DNA from: Clostridiales bacterium
Lineage (GTDB): Bacteria; Bacillota; Clostridia; Christensenellales; Borkfalkiaceae
Assembly (NCBI GenBank): GCA_015069295.1
Contig: SVIW01000011.1
Coordinates: 1 to 54,929 of the forward strand
Length of the DNA stretch: 54,929 bases
Direction: 5' to 3'
The notes beneath the pieces were generated by a model that was not told the DNA's origin, ran no database searches, and saw nothing but the letters and a program-made list of their open reading frames with translations. Below are positions 42,370-51,689 of this stretch, one piece after another (position 1 is the first letter of the stretch; every line of letters begins with the position of its first letter). Position numbers and translations under genes: made by a program.

Positions 42370-44802
42370 TTAATCGTGTAATTGTTTCAAGTTCCAAATA
42401 TTTTCCGCGTAATCCCGAATACTTCTGTCTGCCGAGAAATACCCCGCCGAAGCGATATTACGCAAGGATTTTTGGTTCCAGCTGCGTTTGTCTTCTGCAT
42501 ACAGATTGGAAAGCTCCGCTTGCGTGGAAAGGTAAGATTGATAATCTGCCATACACATATACGGATCGGCAATCGGCGAACCCGTCAAAAGATAATTTGC
42601 AATATCGGCAAACGATTCGCCGTTAAAGCCTACGATCAGCGCTTCGATAACTTTGCGGAGCATCGGGTCGTTGTTGTAATAAACGCTTGCGGAATATCCG
42701 TTTCTCCAAATTTCGGAAACTTCGTCCGCTTTCAAGCCGAAGATAAAGATGTTGTCTTTTCCGACCTTTTCGCTCATTTCTACGTTTGCGCCGTCCAAAG
42801 TACCGATGGTCAACGCGCCGTTAATCATAAACTTCATATTACCCGTACCGCTTGCTTCTTTCCCGGCAAGAGAAATCTGTTCGGAAATTTCGGACGCGGG
42901 CATTAAGGATTCGGACATCGTAACGTTGTAATCTTCCATATAAACGACGTTGAGCTTTTCCGCGATCTTCGGGTGTTTGCGAATATCTTCTGCAAGATAG
43001 CAAATCAGCTTGATAATCTTTTTCGCCATATAATACCCTGCCGCCGCTTTTGCTGCGAAAATATAGGTCTTCGGCTGCATCGGTGCGTCGGGATTTTCTT
43101 TCAACGTCAAATAATCGGTAATAATATGCAAAACGTTAAGAAGCTGGCGTTTGTATTCGTGCAGACGCTTTGCCTGTACGTCGAACAAAGTATTCGGATC
43201 AATCAAAACGCCCTGCTTTTTATACGCAAAATCGGCAAATTGTTTTTTCTTAATCGCTTTAATTTCTTCCAAACGTTTCAAAACGCTGTCGTCGTTTTCA
43301 TATTTCATAAACTCCGCCAATTTGGACGCGTCTTTTGCGTAGCCCTGCCCGATACATTCGTCAAGCAACGCGCAAAGCTCGGGGTTGGATTGATTCAGCC
43401 AACGTCTGTGCGCGATACCGTTCGTTACGTTCGTGAACTTTTCGGGGGTGTATTCGTAGAAATCCTTAAAGATACTTTCCTTGATGATTTCGCTGTGCAA
43501 CCCGGAAACGCCGTTTACGTGATGCGAACCGTGTACGGATAAGTTTGCCATTTTAACGATGTTATAGGACATAATCGCCATACGCGAAATTTTATCCCAA
43601 TCCCCGGGATATTTCGCCCAAAGATCTTCGCAGAAACGGCGGTTAATTTCTTTCAAAATTGAATAAATACGAGGCAATCTTCTTGCGATGAGGTCTTCCG
43701 GCCACGTTTCCAACGCTTCCGCCAAAACGGTGTGGTTCGTATACGCGCAAACGGAAGTCGTGATATGCCAAGCCTCCTCCCAGCTCATACCGTTTTCGTC
43801 AATCAGCAAGCGCATCAATTCGGGTACGGCAAGCGCGGGATGAGTATCGTTGAGGTGAATAGCCGCCATTTTGGGCAATAATTTCAACGACCCGTATCTT
43901 CTCTTATGATCAGCGAGAATGTTTTGTAAGGACGCAGAAACGAGGAAATATTGCTGTTTTAAACGCAAAGATTTCCCTTCTACGTGGTTGTCTGCGGGAT
44001 ACAGAACTTTGGAAATAAGCTCCGCCTCGTTATCGTCTTTCATAACCGAAGCGTAATCGCCCTGCGAGAAGAGCTTCATATCGAAGTTTTGAACGCTGCG
44101 CGCTTTCCAAAGACGGAGTACGGAAACAGCTTTGCTGTCGTAACCGGAGACCATCATATCGTAAGCGACCGCTTGCACTTCTTTTGCGTCGCGGTAGATG
44201 CTTTCCAAACCGTGTTCCGTCCACTTTTCTTCGATATAGCCGTCGAATTTAACCGTGAAAATTTTATCGCTACGTTGAGTCAGCCAAACTTCGCCGCCGG
44301 GCAGCCAAACGTCAGGCAACTCCGTCTGCCAACCGTCGACGATTTTTTGTTTGAAAAGACCGTAATCGTAACGAATGGAAAAGCCCATAGCGGGATAGTC
44401 TTGCGTTGCAAGCCCGTCAAGGAAACAAGCGGCAAGACGTCCCAAACCGCCGTTACCAAGCCCTGCGTCCGGTTCTAATTCGTACAATTCTTCTAAGGTT
44501 ACGTCGTATTCCTTTAAAGCTTCGCCGAAAACTTCTTTCAAGCCAAGGTTGTATACGCTGTTTTTCAAGGAACGCCCCATCAGGAATTCCATACAAAGAT
44601 AGTATACGCGCTTTGCCTTGTTCGCTTTCGTGGTCAGGTGGAAATTATGCCGTTTTTCCAGCATAATATCTCTAACGCTCATTACGACCGCTTTATACAG
44701 CTGGTCCTTACGAGCCTCCGTAGGCGCGACCCCGAAATACCGCGAAAGCTTCCCTTTGATGAGTTCTTTCGCTTCCGTTTGAGTAATTTTTTCTTTTTCC
44801 AT
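42370..44802 (-). CDS. glgP: Glycogen/starch phosphorylase
   Basis: 810 residues, the normal GT35 length. It releases glucose 1-phosphate from alpha-1,4-glucan ends. N-terminal GNGGLGRLAACFLDGLATQDYPAMGFSIRYDYGLF and the C-terminal PLP region EASGTGNMKFMINGALTIGTLDGANVEM with the PLP-binding Lys are unmistakable. The animal-type phosphorylation loop is not evident. AGGAG precedes ATG 44802. It lies downstream of glgA in the glgB-C-D-A-P operon. Confidence 0.97.
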   Translation of the reverse strand: MEKEKITQTEAKELIKGKLSRYFGVAPTEARKDQLYKAVVMSVRDIMLEKRHNFHLTTKANKAKRVYYLCMEFLMGRSLKNSVYNLGLKEVFGEALKEYDVTLEELYELEPDAGLGNGGLGRLAACFLDGLATQDYPAMGFSIRYDYGLFKQKIVDGWQTELPDVWLPGGEVWLTQRSDKIFTVKFDGYIEEKWTEHGLESIYRDAKEVQAVAYDMMVSGYDSKAVSVLRLWKARSVQNFDMKLFSQGDYASVMKDDNEAELISKVLYPADNHVEGKSLRLKQQYFLVSASLQNILADHKRRYGSLKLLPKMAAIHLNDTHPALAVPELMRLLIDENGMSWEEAWHITTSVCAYTNHTVLAEALETWPEDLIARRLPRIYSILKEINRRFCEDLWAKYPGDWDKISRMAIMSYNIVKMANLSVHGSHHVNGVSGLHSEIIKESIFKDFYEYTPEKFTNVTNGIAHRRWLNQSNPELCALLDECIGQGYAKDASKLAEFMKYENDDSVLKRLEEIKAIKKKQFADFAYKKQGVLIDPNTLFDVQAKRLHEYKRQLLNVLHIITDYLTLKENPDAPMQPKTYIFAAKAAAGYYMAKKIIKLICYLAEDIRKHPKIAEKLNVVYMEDYNVTMSESLMPASEISEQISLAGKEASGTGNMKFMINGALTIGTLDGANVEMSEKVGKDNIFIFGLKADEVSEIWRNGYSASVYYNNDPMLRKVIEALIVGFNGESFADIANYLLTGSPIADPYMCMADYQSYLSTQAELSNLYAEDKRSWNQKSLRNIASAGYFSADRSIRDYAENIWNLKQLHD

Positions 44803-44832
44803 ATTCTTCTCCTAAAAATTTTTCCTATGTTT

Positions 44833-44857
44833 AAGAGGGGCGATTACCGCCCCTCTT
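44833..44857. other. Hairpin in the glgA-glgP gap
   Basis: Perfect 10-bp stem AAGAGGGGCG / CGCCCCTCTT. The T-run lies on the plus strand only, so on the operon (minus) strand it probably acts on mRNA stability rather than termination. Confidence 0.55.
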
Positions 44858-44874
44858 TTTAAGCGGTGTATTGA

Positions 44875-46398
44875 TTATAAAGTACGGTAGGTTTCTTCGT
44901 AAAGCTTTTTATAGTCCTCAGCCGACCGCAGCCACGAAAAGTCGGTCGTTGCCGCCTTTTTCATTAAGGCTTTCCACTCTTCGCTCTTTTTATACGTATC
45001 AAGCGCTTCGTGTATTACGTACAACATATCATACGCATTGCAAGAAGCAAAAGTAAATCCGTTGCCGTTATCGCCATAGGGCTTGATACTGTCGTACAAA
45101 CCGCCCGTTTCTCTTACCACGGGTACGGTCGCGTAACGGGAAGCGATCATTTGCGACAATCCGCAAGGTTCGCTGACCGACGGCATCAAAAAGATGTCCG
45201 AGCCAGAGTAAATTTTCTTCGAAAGGTCGCCGTTGAAAGCGATATTTACGGACGCTTTTCCTTCGTAACGTACGCCAAGGTCGCGGAAATATTCTTCATA
45301 GGCTTTATCTCCCGTTCCCAGCAATACGAACTGTACGTCTTCGTGTAAGATATCCTCTGCGACCGATTTGACAAGCTCCAAGCCTTTATGAGAAACCAAA
45401 CGGGAAATCATTGCGATGATCGGCACGTTCTTAACGGGCAAACCGAGCATTTTTTGCAATTCCGTTTTGCAGATTTTCTTATTTTCTAAATGCTCTGCGT
45501 CGTATTTTGCAAACAGCGCTTCGTCCGTTGCAGGGTTATACATATCCACGTCGATACCGTTGAGGATACCCGTCAATTTAAAGGCGTTCTTGCAGATAAT
45601 ATCCTGCAATCCGTGCGCATATTGCGCCGTCTGGATTTCCTTTGCGTAGGTCGGACTGACGGTGGAGAATCTTTCGCAGCATTCGATTGCGCCCTTCATC
45701 AAATTGATACACCCGTCGTATTCGAGAAGATATTGATAGTTGGTCGAAATGCCGAACAAATCCTCTAAAATATCTAACGAATATTTGCCTTGGTATTCGA
45801 TATTATGTATCGTAAACAGAGCGCGGATAAACTGATATTCGGGGCGTTTGCAATAGATGGTTTTCAAATAAATCGCAGCCAATGCCGATTGCCAATCGTG
45901 GCAATGCAAAATATCGGGATAATAACCGATAAAAGGCAGAATTTCCATAACGCTGCGCGAGAAGAAAGCAAAGCGTTCCCCGTCGTCGTAATATCCGTAG
46001 CAGCCCGAACGTTTAAAATAATATTCGTTGTCCACGAAATAGAAGGTTACCCCCTCTCTTTCGCAAGTGAACACACCGCAATATTGGTTGCGCCAACCCA
46101 AGGGTACGTAGATGTTCCCAAGGAAGGACATTTTTCTACGGAAATCGGGTTTAATATCCGAATACATCGGCAATACGACGCGCACGTCGTAGGTCGGGTC
46201 TTTTGCAAGCGCTTGAGGAAGGGAGCCGATAACGTCGGCAAGCCCGCCCGTAGCGATAAAAGGTCGAGCCTCGGAGGCTACGAACAAAATTTTTCTCTTT
46301 GGCGTAATCGCGGGATCCTTCGATTCCGGTTTGTTGACAACAGGTTCAAGGTCGTCGAAGAGCGTTACCGTCTTTTTCGCTCTTTTGGTTTCTGCCAT
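44875..46398 (-). CDS. glgA: Glycogen synthase (GT5)
   Basis: 507 residues, with an extra charged N-terminal tail of about 33 residues before the usual start (KILFVASEARPF). It transfers glucose from ADP-glucose to glycogen. The normal KTGGLADV loop, whose Lys contacts ADP-glucose in E. coli GlgA, reads ATGGLADV here. The C-terminal nucleotide site is intact: AMISRLVSHKGLELV and MPSVSEPCGLSQMIASRYATVPVVRETGGL. AAGGAG precedes ATG 46398. It follows glgD after an 81-bp gap containing a hairpin. Confidence 0.95.
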   Translation of the reverse strand: MAETKRAKKTVTLFDDLEPVVNKPESKDPAITPKRKILFVASEARPFIATGGLADVIGSLPQALAKDPTYDVRVVLPMYSDIKPDFRRKMSFLGNIYVPLGWRNQYCGVFTCEREGVTFYFVDNEYYFKRSGCYGYYDDGERFAFFSRSVMEILPFIGYYPDILHCHDWQSALAAIYLKTIYCKRPEYQFIRALFTIHNIEYQGKYSLDILEDLFGISTNYQYLLEYDGCINLMKGAIECCERFSTVSPTYAKEIQTAQYAHGLQDIICKNAFKLTGILNGIDVDMYNPATDEALFAKYDAEHLENKKICKTELQKMLGLPVKNVPIIAMISRLVSHKGLELVKSVAEDILHEDVQFVLLGTGDKAYEEYFRDLGVRYEGKASVNIAFNGDLSKKIYSGSDIFLMPSVSEPCGLSQMIASRYATVPVVRETGGLYDSIKPYGDNGNGFTFASCNAYDMLYVIHEALDTYKKSEEWKALMKKAATTDFSWLRSAEDYKKLYEETYRTL

Positions 46399-46439
46399 AT
46401 AAAATTCTCCTTACAATTTTGATACTTTGCTTTACGTGC

Positions 46440-46470
46440 GGACGGTCTGCGTTAAAAACGCAGATCGTCC
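46440..46470. other. Strong hairpin in the glgD-glgA gap
   Basis: 14-bp stem (46440-46453 with 46457-46470, one G-U) and a 3-nt loop, with no T-run on the operon strand. Likely a stability or processing element that sets the glgC/D to glgA ratio. Confidence 0.6.
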
Positions 46471-46479
46471 CGTTTGGTT

Positions 46480-47595
46480 TTATAATCTCGTGCCCTTTTG
46501 GATAAAGTACGGCAAAGCGCTGCAACCGCAAAGGGTCTTTCTGTCGCTGATAACGACGTTTTTATCGGTAATAACGCAATCGAGCGAAGTGTTATTCCCT
46601 ACGATATTGTCTTGCATAATAATCGAGTTGCGAATAACCGCCCCTTTCCCGACCTTTACGCCGCGGAAAAGAATAGAATTTTCTACAACCCCTTCGATCA
46701 CGCAACCGTCGGAAATCAACGAGTTTTTCACAACGGCGTCTTCACCGTATTTGGTAGGCGCGCTATCTCTAACTTTCGTATAGATATCTCTTTCGCCGAA
46801 GAGCTCGTCGCGGACGTCTTTTTCCAAAAGTTCCATATTATGCTTATAATATGCCGCCATCGAATCGATACCTGCGTAATATCCCTTAAAATCGTATGCG
46901 AAAATTTTCAAACTGCTAAGCTGTTTTACGAGAATATCGCTTTCAAAGCTGGTGAAGCCGTGCGTTACCGAGTCTTCTACGACGTTCAAAAGGAACTGAC
47001 GGTTGATAATCATCATATTGATGAAAATATTCGCCTTTTCTCCGTTTGCTACGTGCGGGGAAAGTTTAATTTCGTTTACCCGCCCCGTATCGTCGTGGTT
47101 GACGAGCATAAAATCCGAGCGCGTGCCGACTTTGCCGTAATGGGTTACGAGGGTGATATCCGCTTTCTTTTCTTCGTGATAATCGATAATTGCGGAAATG
47201 TCTACTTTTGCAACGCCGTCGCAGTCGGTTAATACTACGTATTTTTCCTTTCTGCGGCTTAAAAATCCGGTCAGAGAGCCGAGCGCTTCCAAACGGGTGG
47301 TGTACAATTTATCGTGCTTTTCCGAGAAAGGCGGGAGCAAGATAACGCCGCCGTCCTTTCTTGCGAGATCCCAATCCTTACCGCTACCGATATGGTCGAT
47401 AAGCGAACGGTAGTTGTTGTTGGTCATAAGCCCAACCGTCGTAATGCCCGAATTGACCATATTCGACAAAGTAAAGTCGATGATACGGTATCTACCGCCG
47501 AAAGGGATAGACGCCATCGTTCTTCTGCGAACGAGTTCGGGTACGTTTTCTTCGTGCATATTAGAGAAAATAACGCCAATTGCAGATGCTGCCAT
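46480..47595 (-). CDS. glgD: GlgD, non-catalytic ADP-glucose pyrophosphorylase subunit
   Basis: 371 residues. A nucleotidyltransferase fold with C-terminal left-handed beta-helix repeats (VKNSLISDGCVIEGVVENSILFRGVKVGKGAVIRNSIIM). The substrate motifs of GlgC are degraded: the N-terminal GGxGxRL is AIGVIFSNMHEENVPELV, as expected for GlgD. In Bacillus and Clostridia it forms a heterotetramer with GlgC and raises activity. It lies 15 bp downstream of glgC. Confidence 0.95.
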   Translation of the reverse strand: MAASAIGVIFSNMHEENVPELVRRRTMASIPFGGRYRIIDFTLSNMVNSGITTVGLMTNNNYRSLIDHIGSGKDWDLARKDGGVILLPPFSEKHDKLYTTRLEALGSLTGFLSRRKEKYVVLTDCDGVAKVDISAIIDYHEEKKADITLVTHYGKVGTRSDFMLVNHDDTGRVNEIKLSPHVANGEKANIFINMMIINRQFLLNVVEDSVTHGFTSFESDILVKQLSSLKIFAYDFKGYYAGIDSMAAYYKHNMELLEKDVRDELFGERDIYTKVRDSAPTKYGEDAVVKNSLISDGCVIEGVVENSILFRGVKVGKGAVIRNSIIMQDNIVGNNTSLDCVITDKNVVISDRKTLCGCSALPYFIQKGTRL

Positions 47596-47610
47596 AATTC
47601 AATCCCCTCC

Positions 47611-48804
47611 TTACGCCAAAATATCGTTTTCGTGTTTTTGCCCTTCGGATACGGTTACGCCGTCGCCGACGGTAATTCCTCTACCGAGCACCACGATTTC
47701 CGATTTCGGGTCTTTTGCAACGCCGATAACCGCATTTTTGCCTACCGTAACGTTTTCGTCGATAATCGAATAGGAAACGGTTGCGCCTGCTTTGATAACG
47801 CTGTTTGCCAATACAACGGCGTCTTTGACAACGGCGCCCTCTTCTACGATGACGTTGCTGCTAAGGACGGAGTTTTCTACCGTGCCGTAAATTTCGCAGC
47901 CGAGCGCGACCATCGAGTTTTTCACTACGCCGTCTTTGCCGATATGTTCGGGAGGAGCCAAAGGGTTTCTCGAATGCATCTTCCAAGACTTGTCGCCGAC
48001 GTCGAATTCGGGGTTTTCGCCAAGCAGGTCCATATTGGCTTGCCATAAGGAAGCGACCGTACCAACGTCTTTCCAGTACCCTTCGAATTCGTAGGAGAAC
48101 ATCTTTTCCCCTGCGTTGAGCATGGCGGGAAGCACGTCTTTACCAAAGTCTTTCGACGAGTTGGGATTCGCGTCGTCCGCTTCGAGATAGCTAAACAGTT
48201 TTTGTGCGTTGAAGATATAAATACCCATCGAAGCAAGCGTGCTCTTGGGAATTTTAGGTTTTTCCTCAAACTGATAAATCGATCCGTCGGGGTTGGTATT
48301 GAGGATACCGAATCTCGATGCTTCGCTCAAAGGAACGTTGATTGCCGCAATCGTGCAGTCTGCGCCCTTTTCCTTGTGCGCTTTCAGCATTGCCGCATAG
48401 TCCATCTTATAGATATGATCCCCGGAAAGAATGAGTACGTATTCGGGGTTGTAACGCTTCATAAAATGCAAGTTTTGATAAATTGCATTCGCAGTGCCTT
48501 CATACCAAGAAGAGCGGGTTTTCGCCTGATACGGCGAAAGAATATGTACGCCGCCGTAGGTTCTGTCAAGATCCCAAGGCTGCCCGTTTCCAATATACTC
48601 GTTTAATACGAGGGGTTGATACTGGGTAAGCACGCCGACGGTGTCGATACCGGAGTTGATGCAGTTGGATAACGGGAAATCGATGATACGGTATTTTGCC
48701 CCGAACGCAACGGCAGGTTTTGCGATGTTCGTGGTCAAAGCGTACAGTCTGCTACCCTGTCCGCCTGCCAGAAGCATTGCTACGCATTCTTTCTTTTTTT
48801 GCAT
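47611..48804 (-). CDS. glgC: Glucose-1-phosphate adenylyltransferase (catalytic subunit)
   Basis: 397 residues. Makes ADP-glucose from ATP and glucose 1-phosphate. Intact motifs: [15 protein letters not shown] (pyrophosphate/ATP loop), [23 protein letters not shown] (catalytic Asp), and [10 protein letters not shown] (glucose-1-P Lys). C-terminal beta-helix. GGGGGA precedes ATG 48804. Located 18 bp after glgB. Confidence 0.96.
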   Translation of the reverse strand: MQKKKECVAMLLAGGQGSRLYALTTNIAKPAVAFGAKYRIIDFPLSNCINSGIDTVGVLTQYQPLVLNEYIGNGQPWDLDRTYGGVHILSPYQAKTRSSWYEGTANAIYQNLHFMKRYNPEYVLILSGDHIYKMDYAAMLKAHKEKGADCTIAAINVPLSEASRFGILNTNPDGSIYQFEEKPKIPKSTLASMGIYIFNAQKLFSYLEADDANPNSSKDFGKDVLPAMLNAGEKMFSYEFEGYWKDVGTVASLWQANMDLLGENPEFDVGDKSWKMHSRNPLAPPEHIGKDGVVKNSMVALGCEIYGTVENSVLSSNVIVEEGAVVKDAVVLANSVIKAGATVSYSIIDENVTVGKNAVIGVAKDPKSEIVVLGRGITVGDGVTVSEGQKHENDILA

Positions 48805-48822
48805 AGAGAATCCCCCTTTGGA

Positions 48823-50715
48823 TCAGTTGATTTTTTTCAAATATACGCAAGTCAGTTTAGGCAAATCGAAGAAAATCGAGTATTCCTTTCCGTGGCTATA
48901 CGTTTTTGTCGTGTTGAAAATGAGTTTTTTAAAGTTTCCTTTGCCGCCGTAGCGGGTGGAATCGGAATTGTAAATAACGCGGTATTTTCCTTTGGGTAAG
49001 CCCAAACGGTAACCGTAATAATCGGAGCCTGAGAAGTTAATCATAACGACAACCGCGTTTCCAGCCTTGTCCTTGCGCTGGAAGGCAAGGAAGTTTCTGT
49101 CCGCATCGTCGGGTGCAAGCCATTCGAATCCGTCCCAAGAATCTTCAATTTCGTATAACGCCGGCGTGGTTTTATACAGTTCGTTCAATTCGCGAACGGC
49201 AGTTTGCAGTTTTGCGTGCAGCGGGTATTGAGTAAGGAAAAATTCGATACCCTCTTTATAATTCCATTCTTTAAATTGCCCGATTTCCGAGCCCATAAAG
49301 TGCAATTTTTTTCCGGGGTGCGCCATCATATACCCCATAAACGAACGAACCGCTGCGAATTTTTCCTCGTATTCGCCGGGCATTTTCCCAATCAAAGAGG
49401 CTTTGCCGTGTACGACCTCGTCGTGGGAAATAGGCAAAACATAGTTCTCCGAAAAGGCGTACATCATAGAAAACGTCAGCTTGTTGTGATTGTATTTTCT
49501 AAATAAGGGATTGGTGGAAATATAGGAAAGCACGTCGTTCATCCAGCCCATATTCCATTTGTAGTTAAATCCCAAGCCTCCCATACTCGTCGGGCGGGTT
49601 ATAATCGGCCAAGCCGTCGATTCTTCCGCAATCATCAAAATATTCGGGAAGAAAGAAAATACCGCTTCGTTTAACCGTCTTAAAAAGGCAATCGCTTCGA
49701 GATTTTTATTTTCCCCGTAGATATTGGGCACCCATTCGCCCTCTTTTTTGTCGTAATCGAGATAGAGCATCGAAGCAACGGCGTCTACGCGCAGCCCGTC
49801 GATATGGAACTTTTCCAAAAAGAACATAGCGGAAGAAATCAAAAAAGAAACGACTTCTTTCCGTCCAAAATCGAACATTCTCGTGCCCCAGCCCCTATTT
49901 TCCATACGGTCCCACTGTGAGGCTTCGTATAAAGGTTTTCCGTCAAATTCGTAAAGCCCGAACGCGTCTTTGGGGAAATGCGCGGGTACCCAATCGAGAA
50001 TAACTCCAATGTCGGCTTTATGGAAGGCGTTGACAAGATACATAAAATCGTGCGGCGTACCAAGACGGGAGGTGATAGAATAATAACCCGTTACCTGATA
50101 CCCCCACGAGCCGTCGAAGGGATGTTCGGTTACGGGCATAAATTCTACGTGCGTATACCCCATTTTCGCAACGTAGTCCACAAGCTCTACCGCCAATTCG
50201 CGATAGGTATAATACGTTCCGTCATCGTGCATTTTCCACGACAAAAGATTGACCTCGTACACGTTTATGGGAGAGGCGTAAATATTTTTATGTTTCTGCT
50301 TGTCCAAATATACCTTATCCGTCCATTTAAATCCGCTTAAATCGTACAATTTAGAGGCGTTGGAAGATTCGGTTTTAGGCGTTTCGCTGTGAAATGCGTA
50401 AGGGTCGGCTTTGAAAAGCGTTCTGCCGTCCTCAGTTTTAATGCAGTACTTGTATGCGGTAAATTCTTTTAACGCGGGAATGAACAGTTCGAAGGTTTCG
50501 TTGTCGATCATTTTTTTCATCGGGTGAGAATCGGGATTCCAATCGTTAAATTCCCCTACGACGGAAACGGATTGCGCTCTCGGTGCCCAAACGCGAAAAA
50601 CGTAGCCGCTTTTTTTGTTTACAACCGCCTTATGAGCCCCCATCAATTCGTACGCTTTAAAATTTTCCCCGTGGTGAAACAAATGTAACGGTAAATCCGT
50701 TTGCCAAAAGTCCAT
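48823..50715 (-). CDS. glgB: 1,4-alpha-glucan branching enzyme
   Basis: 630 residues, GH13. N-terminal CBM48-type domain (VFRVWAPRAQSVSVVGEFNDWN), barrel with VEFMPVTEHPFDGSWGYQVTGYY, region II DGLRVDAVASMLYLDY, region III MIAEEST and region IV PISHDEVVHGK. I start it at ATG 50715, where GGAGGAG stands 5 bp upstream; an in-frame extension to 50742 would overlap that site. First gene of the leftward glg operon, with a promoter at 50773-50801. Confidence 0.96.
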   Translation of the reverse strand: MDFWQTDLPLHLFHHGENFKAYELMGAHKAVVNKKSGYVFRVWAPRAQSVSVVGEFNDWNPDSHPMKKMIDNETFELFIPALKEFTAYKYCIKTEDGRTLFKADPYAFHSETPKTESSNASKLYDLSGFKWTDKVYLDKQKHKNIYASPINVYEVNLLSWKMHDDGTYYTYRELAVELVDYVAKMGYTHVEFMPVTEHPFDGSWGYQVTGYYSITSRLGTPHDFMYLVNAFHKADIGVILDWVPAHFPKDAFGLYEFDGKPLYEASQWDRMENRGWGTRMFDFGRKEVVSFLISSAMFFLEKFHIDGLRVDAVASMLYLDYDKKEGEWVPNIYGENKNLEAIAFLRRLNEAVFSFFPNILMIAEESTAWPIITRPTSMGGLGFNYKWNMGWMNDVLSYISTNPLFRKYNHNKLTFSMMYAFSENYVLPISHDEVVHGKASLIGKMPGEYEEKFAAVRSFMGYMMAHPGKKLHFMGSEIGQFKEWNYKEGIEFFLTQYPLHAKLQTAVRELNELYKTTPALYEIEDSWDGFEWLAPDDADRNFLAFQRKDKAGNAVVVMINFSGSDYYGYRLGLPKGKYRVIYNSDSTRYGGKGNFKKLIFNTTKTYSHGKEYSIFFDLPKLTCVYLKKIN

Positions 50716-50772
50716 TCTCTCCTCCAAAACAATAAATTCCATCCAAAACGACGTTAAATTTATTATGCTCTT

Positions 50773-50801
50773 ATTATACTATATATTTGCAATAATTTCA
50801 A
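50773..50801 (-). promoter_or_regulatory. glg operon promoter
   Basis: On the minus strand TTGAAA (50801-50796), 17-bp spacer, TATAAT (50778-50773). The rest of the 371-bp gap to coaE holds repeat copy C, the 17-mer AAAATAAAGGGGTTGCG and the coaE terminator. Confidence 0.75.
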
Positions 50802-50882
50802 TAGTATTTTGAAAAAAATTTCGCCTTTTTTACAAAAAATTTACAAGCGCGGCGATAACGCAATGCAAAAACGCCGAGATTA

Positions 50883-50937
50883 CTATGCCTATCATAGGTA
50901 TTATGTTTGACAAAACAAAACTATTATGTTACGCATA
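50883..50937 (-). repeat. TATG-palindrome element, copy C (intergenic)
   Basis: CTATGCCTATCATAG (50883-50897), TATGTTTGACAAA (50902-50914, right arm decayed) and TATGTTACGCATA (50925-50937, extendable to a 19-bp palindrome). The first two centres are again 18 bp apart. On the minus strand it shares an exact 17-mer (CAAACATAATACCTATG) with copy A and matches it at 27 of 35 positions. Confidence 0.82.
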
Positions 50938-50945
50938 ATATTGTA

Positions 50946-50962
50946 AAAATAAAGGGGTTGCG
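50946..50962 (+). repeat. 17-bp exact repeat of 40229-40245
   Basis: AAAATAAAGGGGTTGCG occurs only in these two intergenic regions. Here the pairing partner AACCCC is missing, so the fold seen at 40.2 kb is not conserved. Confidence 0.6.
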
Positions 50963-51001
50963 AGGTTTTTATTGTTGTATCATAGGTGGACTACTACGCG
51001 C

Positions 51002-51043
51002 GAAAAAATAAAAAAAATTCCCCTCTTTTTACAAGCGGGGAAT
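51002..51043 (-). terminator. Terminator of polA-coaE
   Basis: 7-bp stem ATTCCCC / GGGGAAT with a 13-nt loop; on the minus strand it is followed by a long run of T's. Confidence 0.8.
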
Positions 51044-51070
51044 CCTTCATTAAAAAAGCAAGTTATTTTT

Positions 51071-51091
51071 GTTTCACGACAATGGTTTCAC
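51071..51091 (-). repeat. Paired heptamer repeat P3 (GTGAAAC family)
   Basis: Two GTGAAAC copies on the minus strand (51091-51085 and 51077-51071), 14 bp apart. The coaE stop TGA is inside the first copy. Confidence 0.7.
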
Positions 51092-51678
51092 GTTACGGTA
51101 AGAAATTGGTCGATTTTATTTTTTAAATCGTGGAGATTTCCATTGTTTTCTATAACGCAAGCGTTGCAATTTTTCAAACGCAAACGTCCCTCGTTGGAGG
51201 TATAGCAAAATTGGGATTGCATACGCGAATCAATTTCCTTTTCGGAGAGGTTGTCGCGCAAAACGAGGTCTTTTTTGCGTTTTTCTTCATCGCGAAGAAG
51301 AACGAGCACTTTATCAAAAAGATTTTCAAAATCCCCCTCGAATAAAAGCGGCACTTCGGCAAAAACCAAGTCGGAATTAACCTTTTCCATTTTTTTTAAT
51401 AAGCACTCCATAATAAGCGGATGAGAAACCGAGTTTAAAAATTGAAGATTTTCTTTGCTGTTAAAAACGGCTTGGGCAAGTGCTTTTCTATCGATTCGTT
51501 TATTTTTTACCGCTTTGGGGAATCTATGTTCAATTTTTTCAATATAGGCAGGACTTGCGATAATCTCTTTATAAATCTCGTCGCAGGAAAAAACGGGATA
51601 TCCTAAATCGGCAAGATATCTTGCTGCGACGGATTTTCCGCTGCCTATTCCCCCCGTAATAGCTATTTTCTTTTTCAT
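51088..51678 (-). CDS. coaE: Dephospho-CoA kinase
   Basis: 196 residues, the usual size. Last step of CoA synthesis. P-loop TGGIGSGKS (8-16), then CDEIYKEI, the family lid region FAEVPLLFEGDFENLFDKV and the C-terminal IENNGNLHDL motif. It follows polA after a 71-bp gap that consists almost entirely of GTGAAAC-type repeats; the Shine-Dalgarno candidate AGGA is inside one of them. polA-coaE is a common Firmicutes pair. Confidence 0.95.
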   Translation of the reverse strand: MKKKIAITGGIGSGKSVAARYLADLGYPVFSCDEIYKEIIASPAYIEKIEHRFPKAVKNKRIDRKALAQAVFNSKENLQFLNSVSHPLIMECLLKKMEKVNSDLVFAEVPLLFEGDFENLFDKVLVLLRDEEKRKKDLVLRDNLSEKEIDSRMQSQFCYTSNEGRLRLKNCNACVIENNGNLHDLKNKIDQFLTVT

Positions 51679-51689
51679 AATATTTTTTT

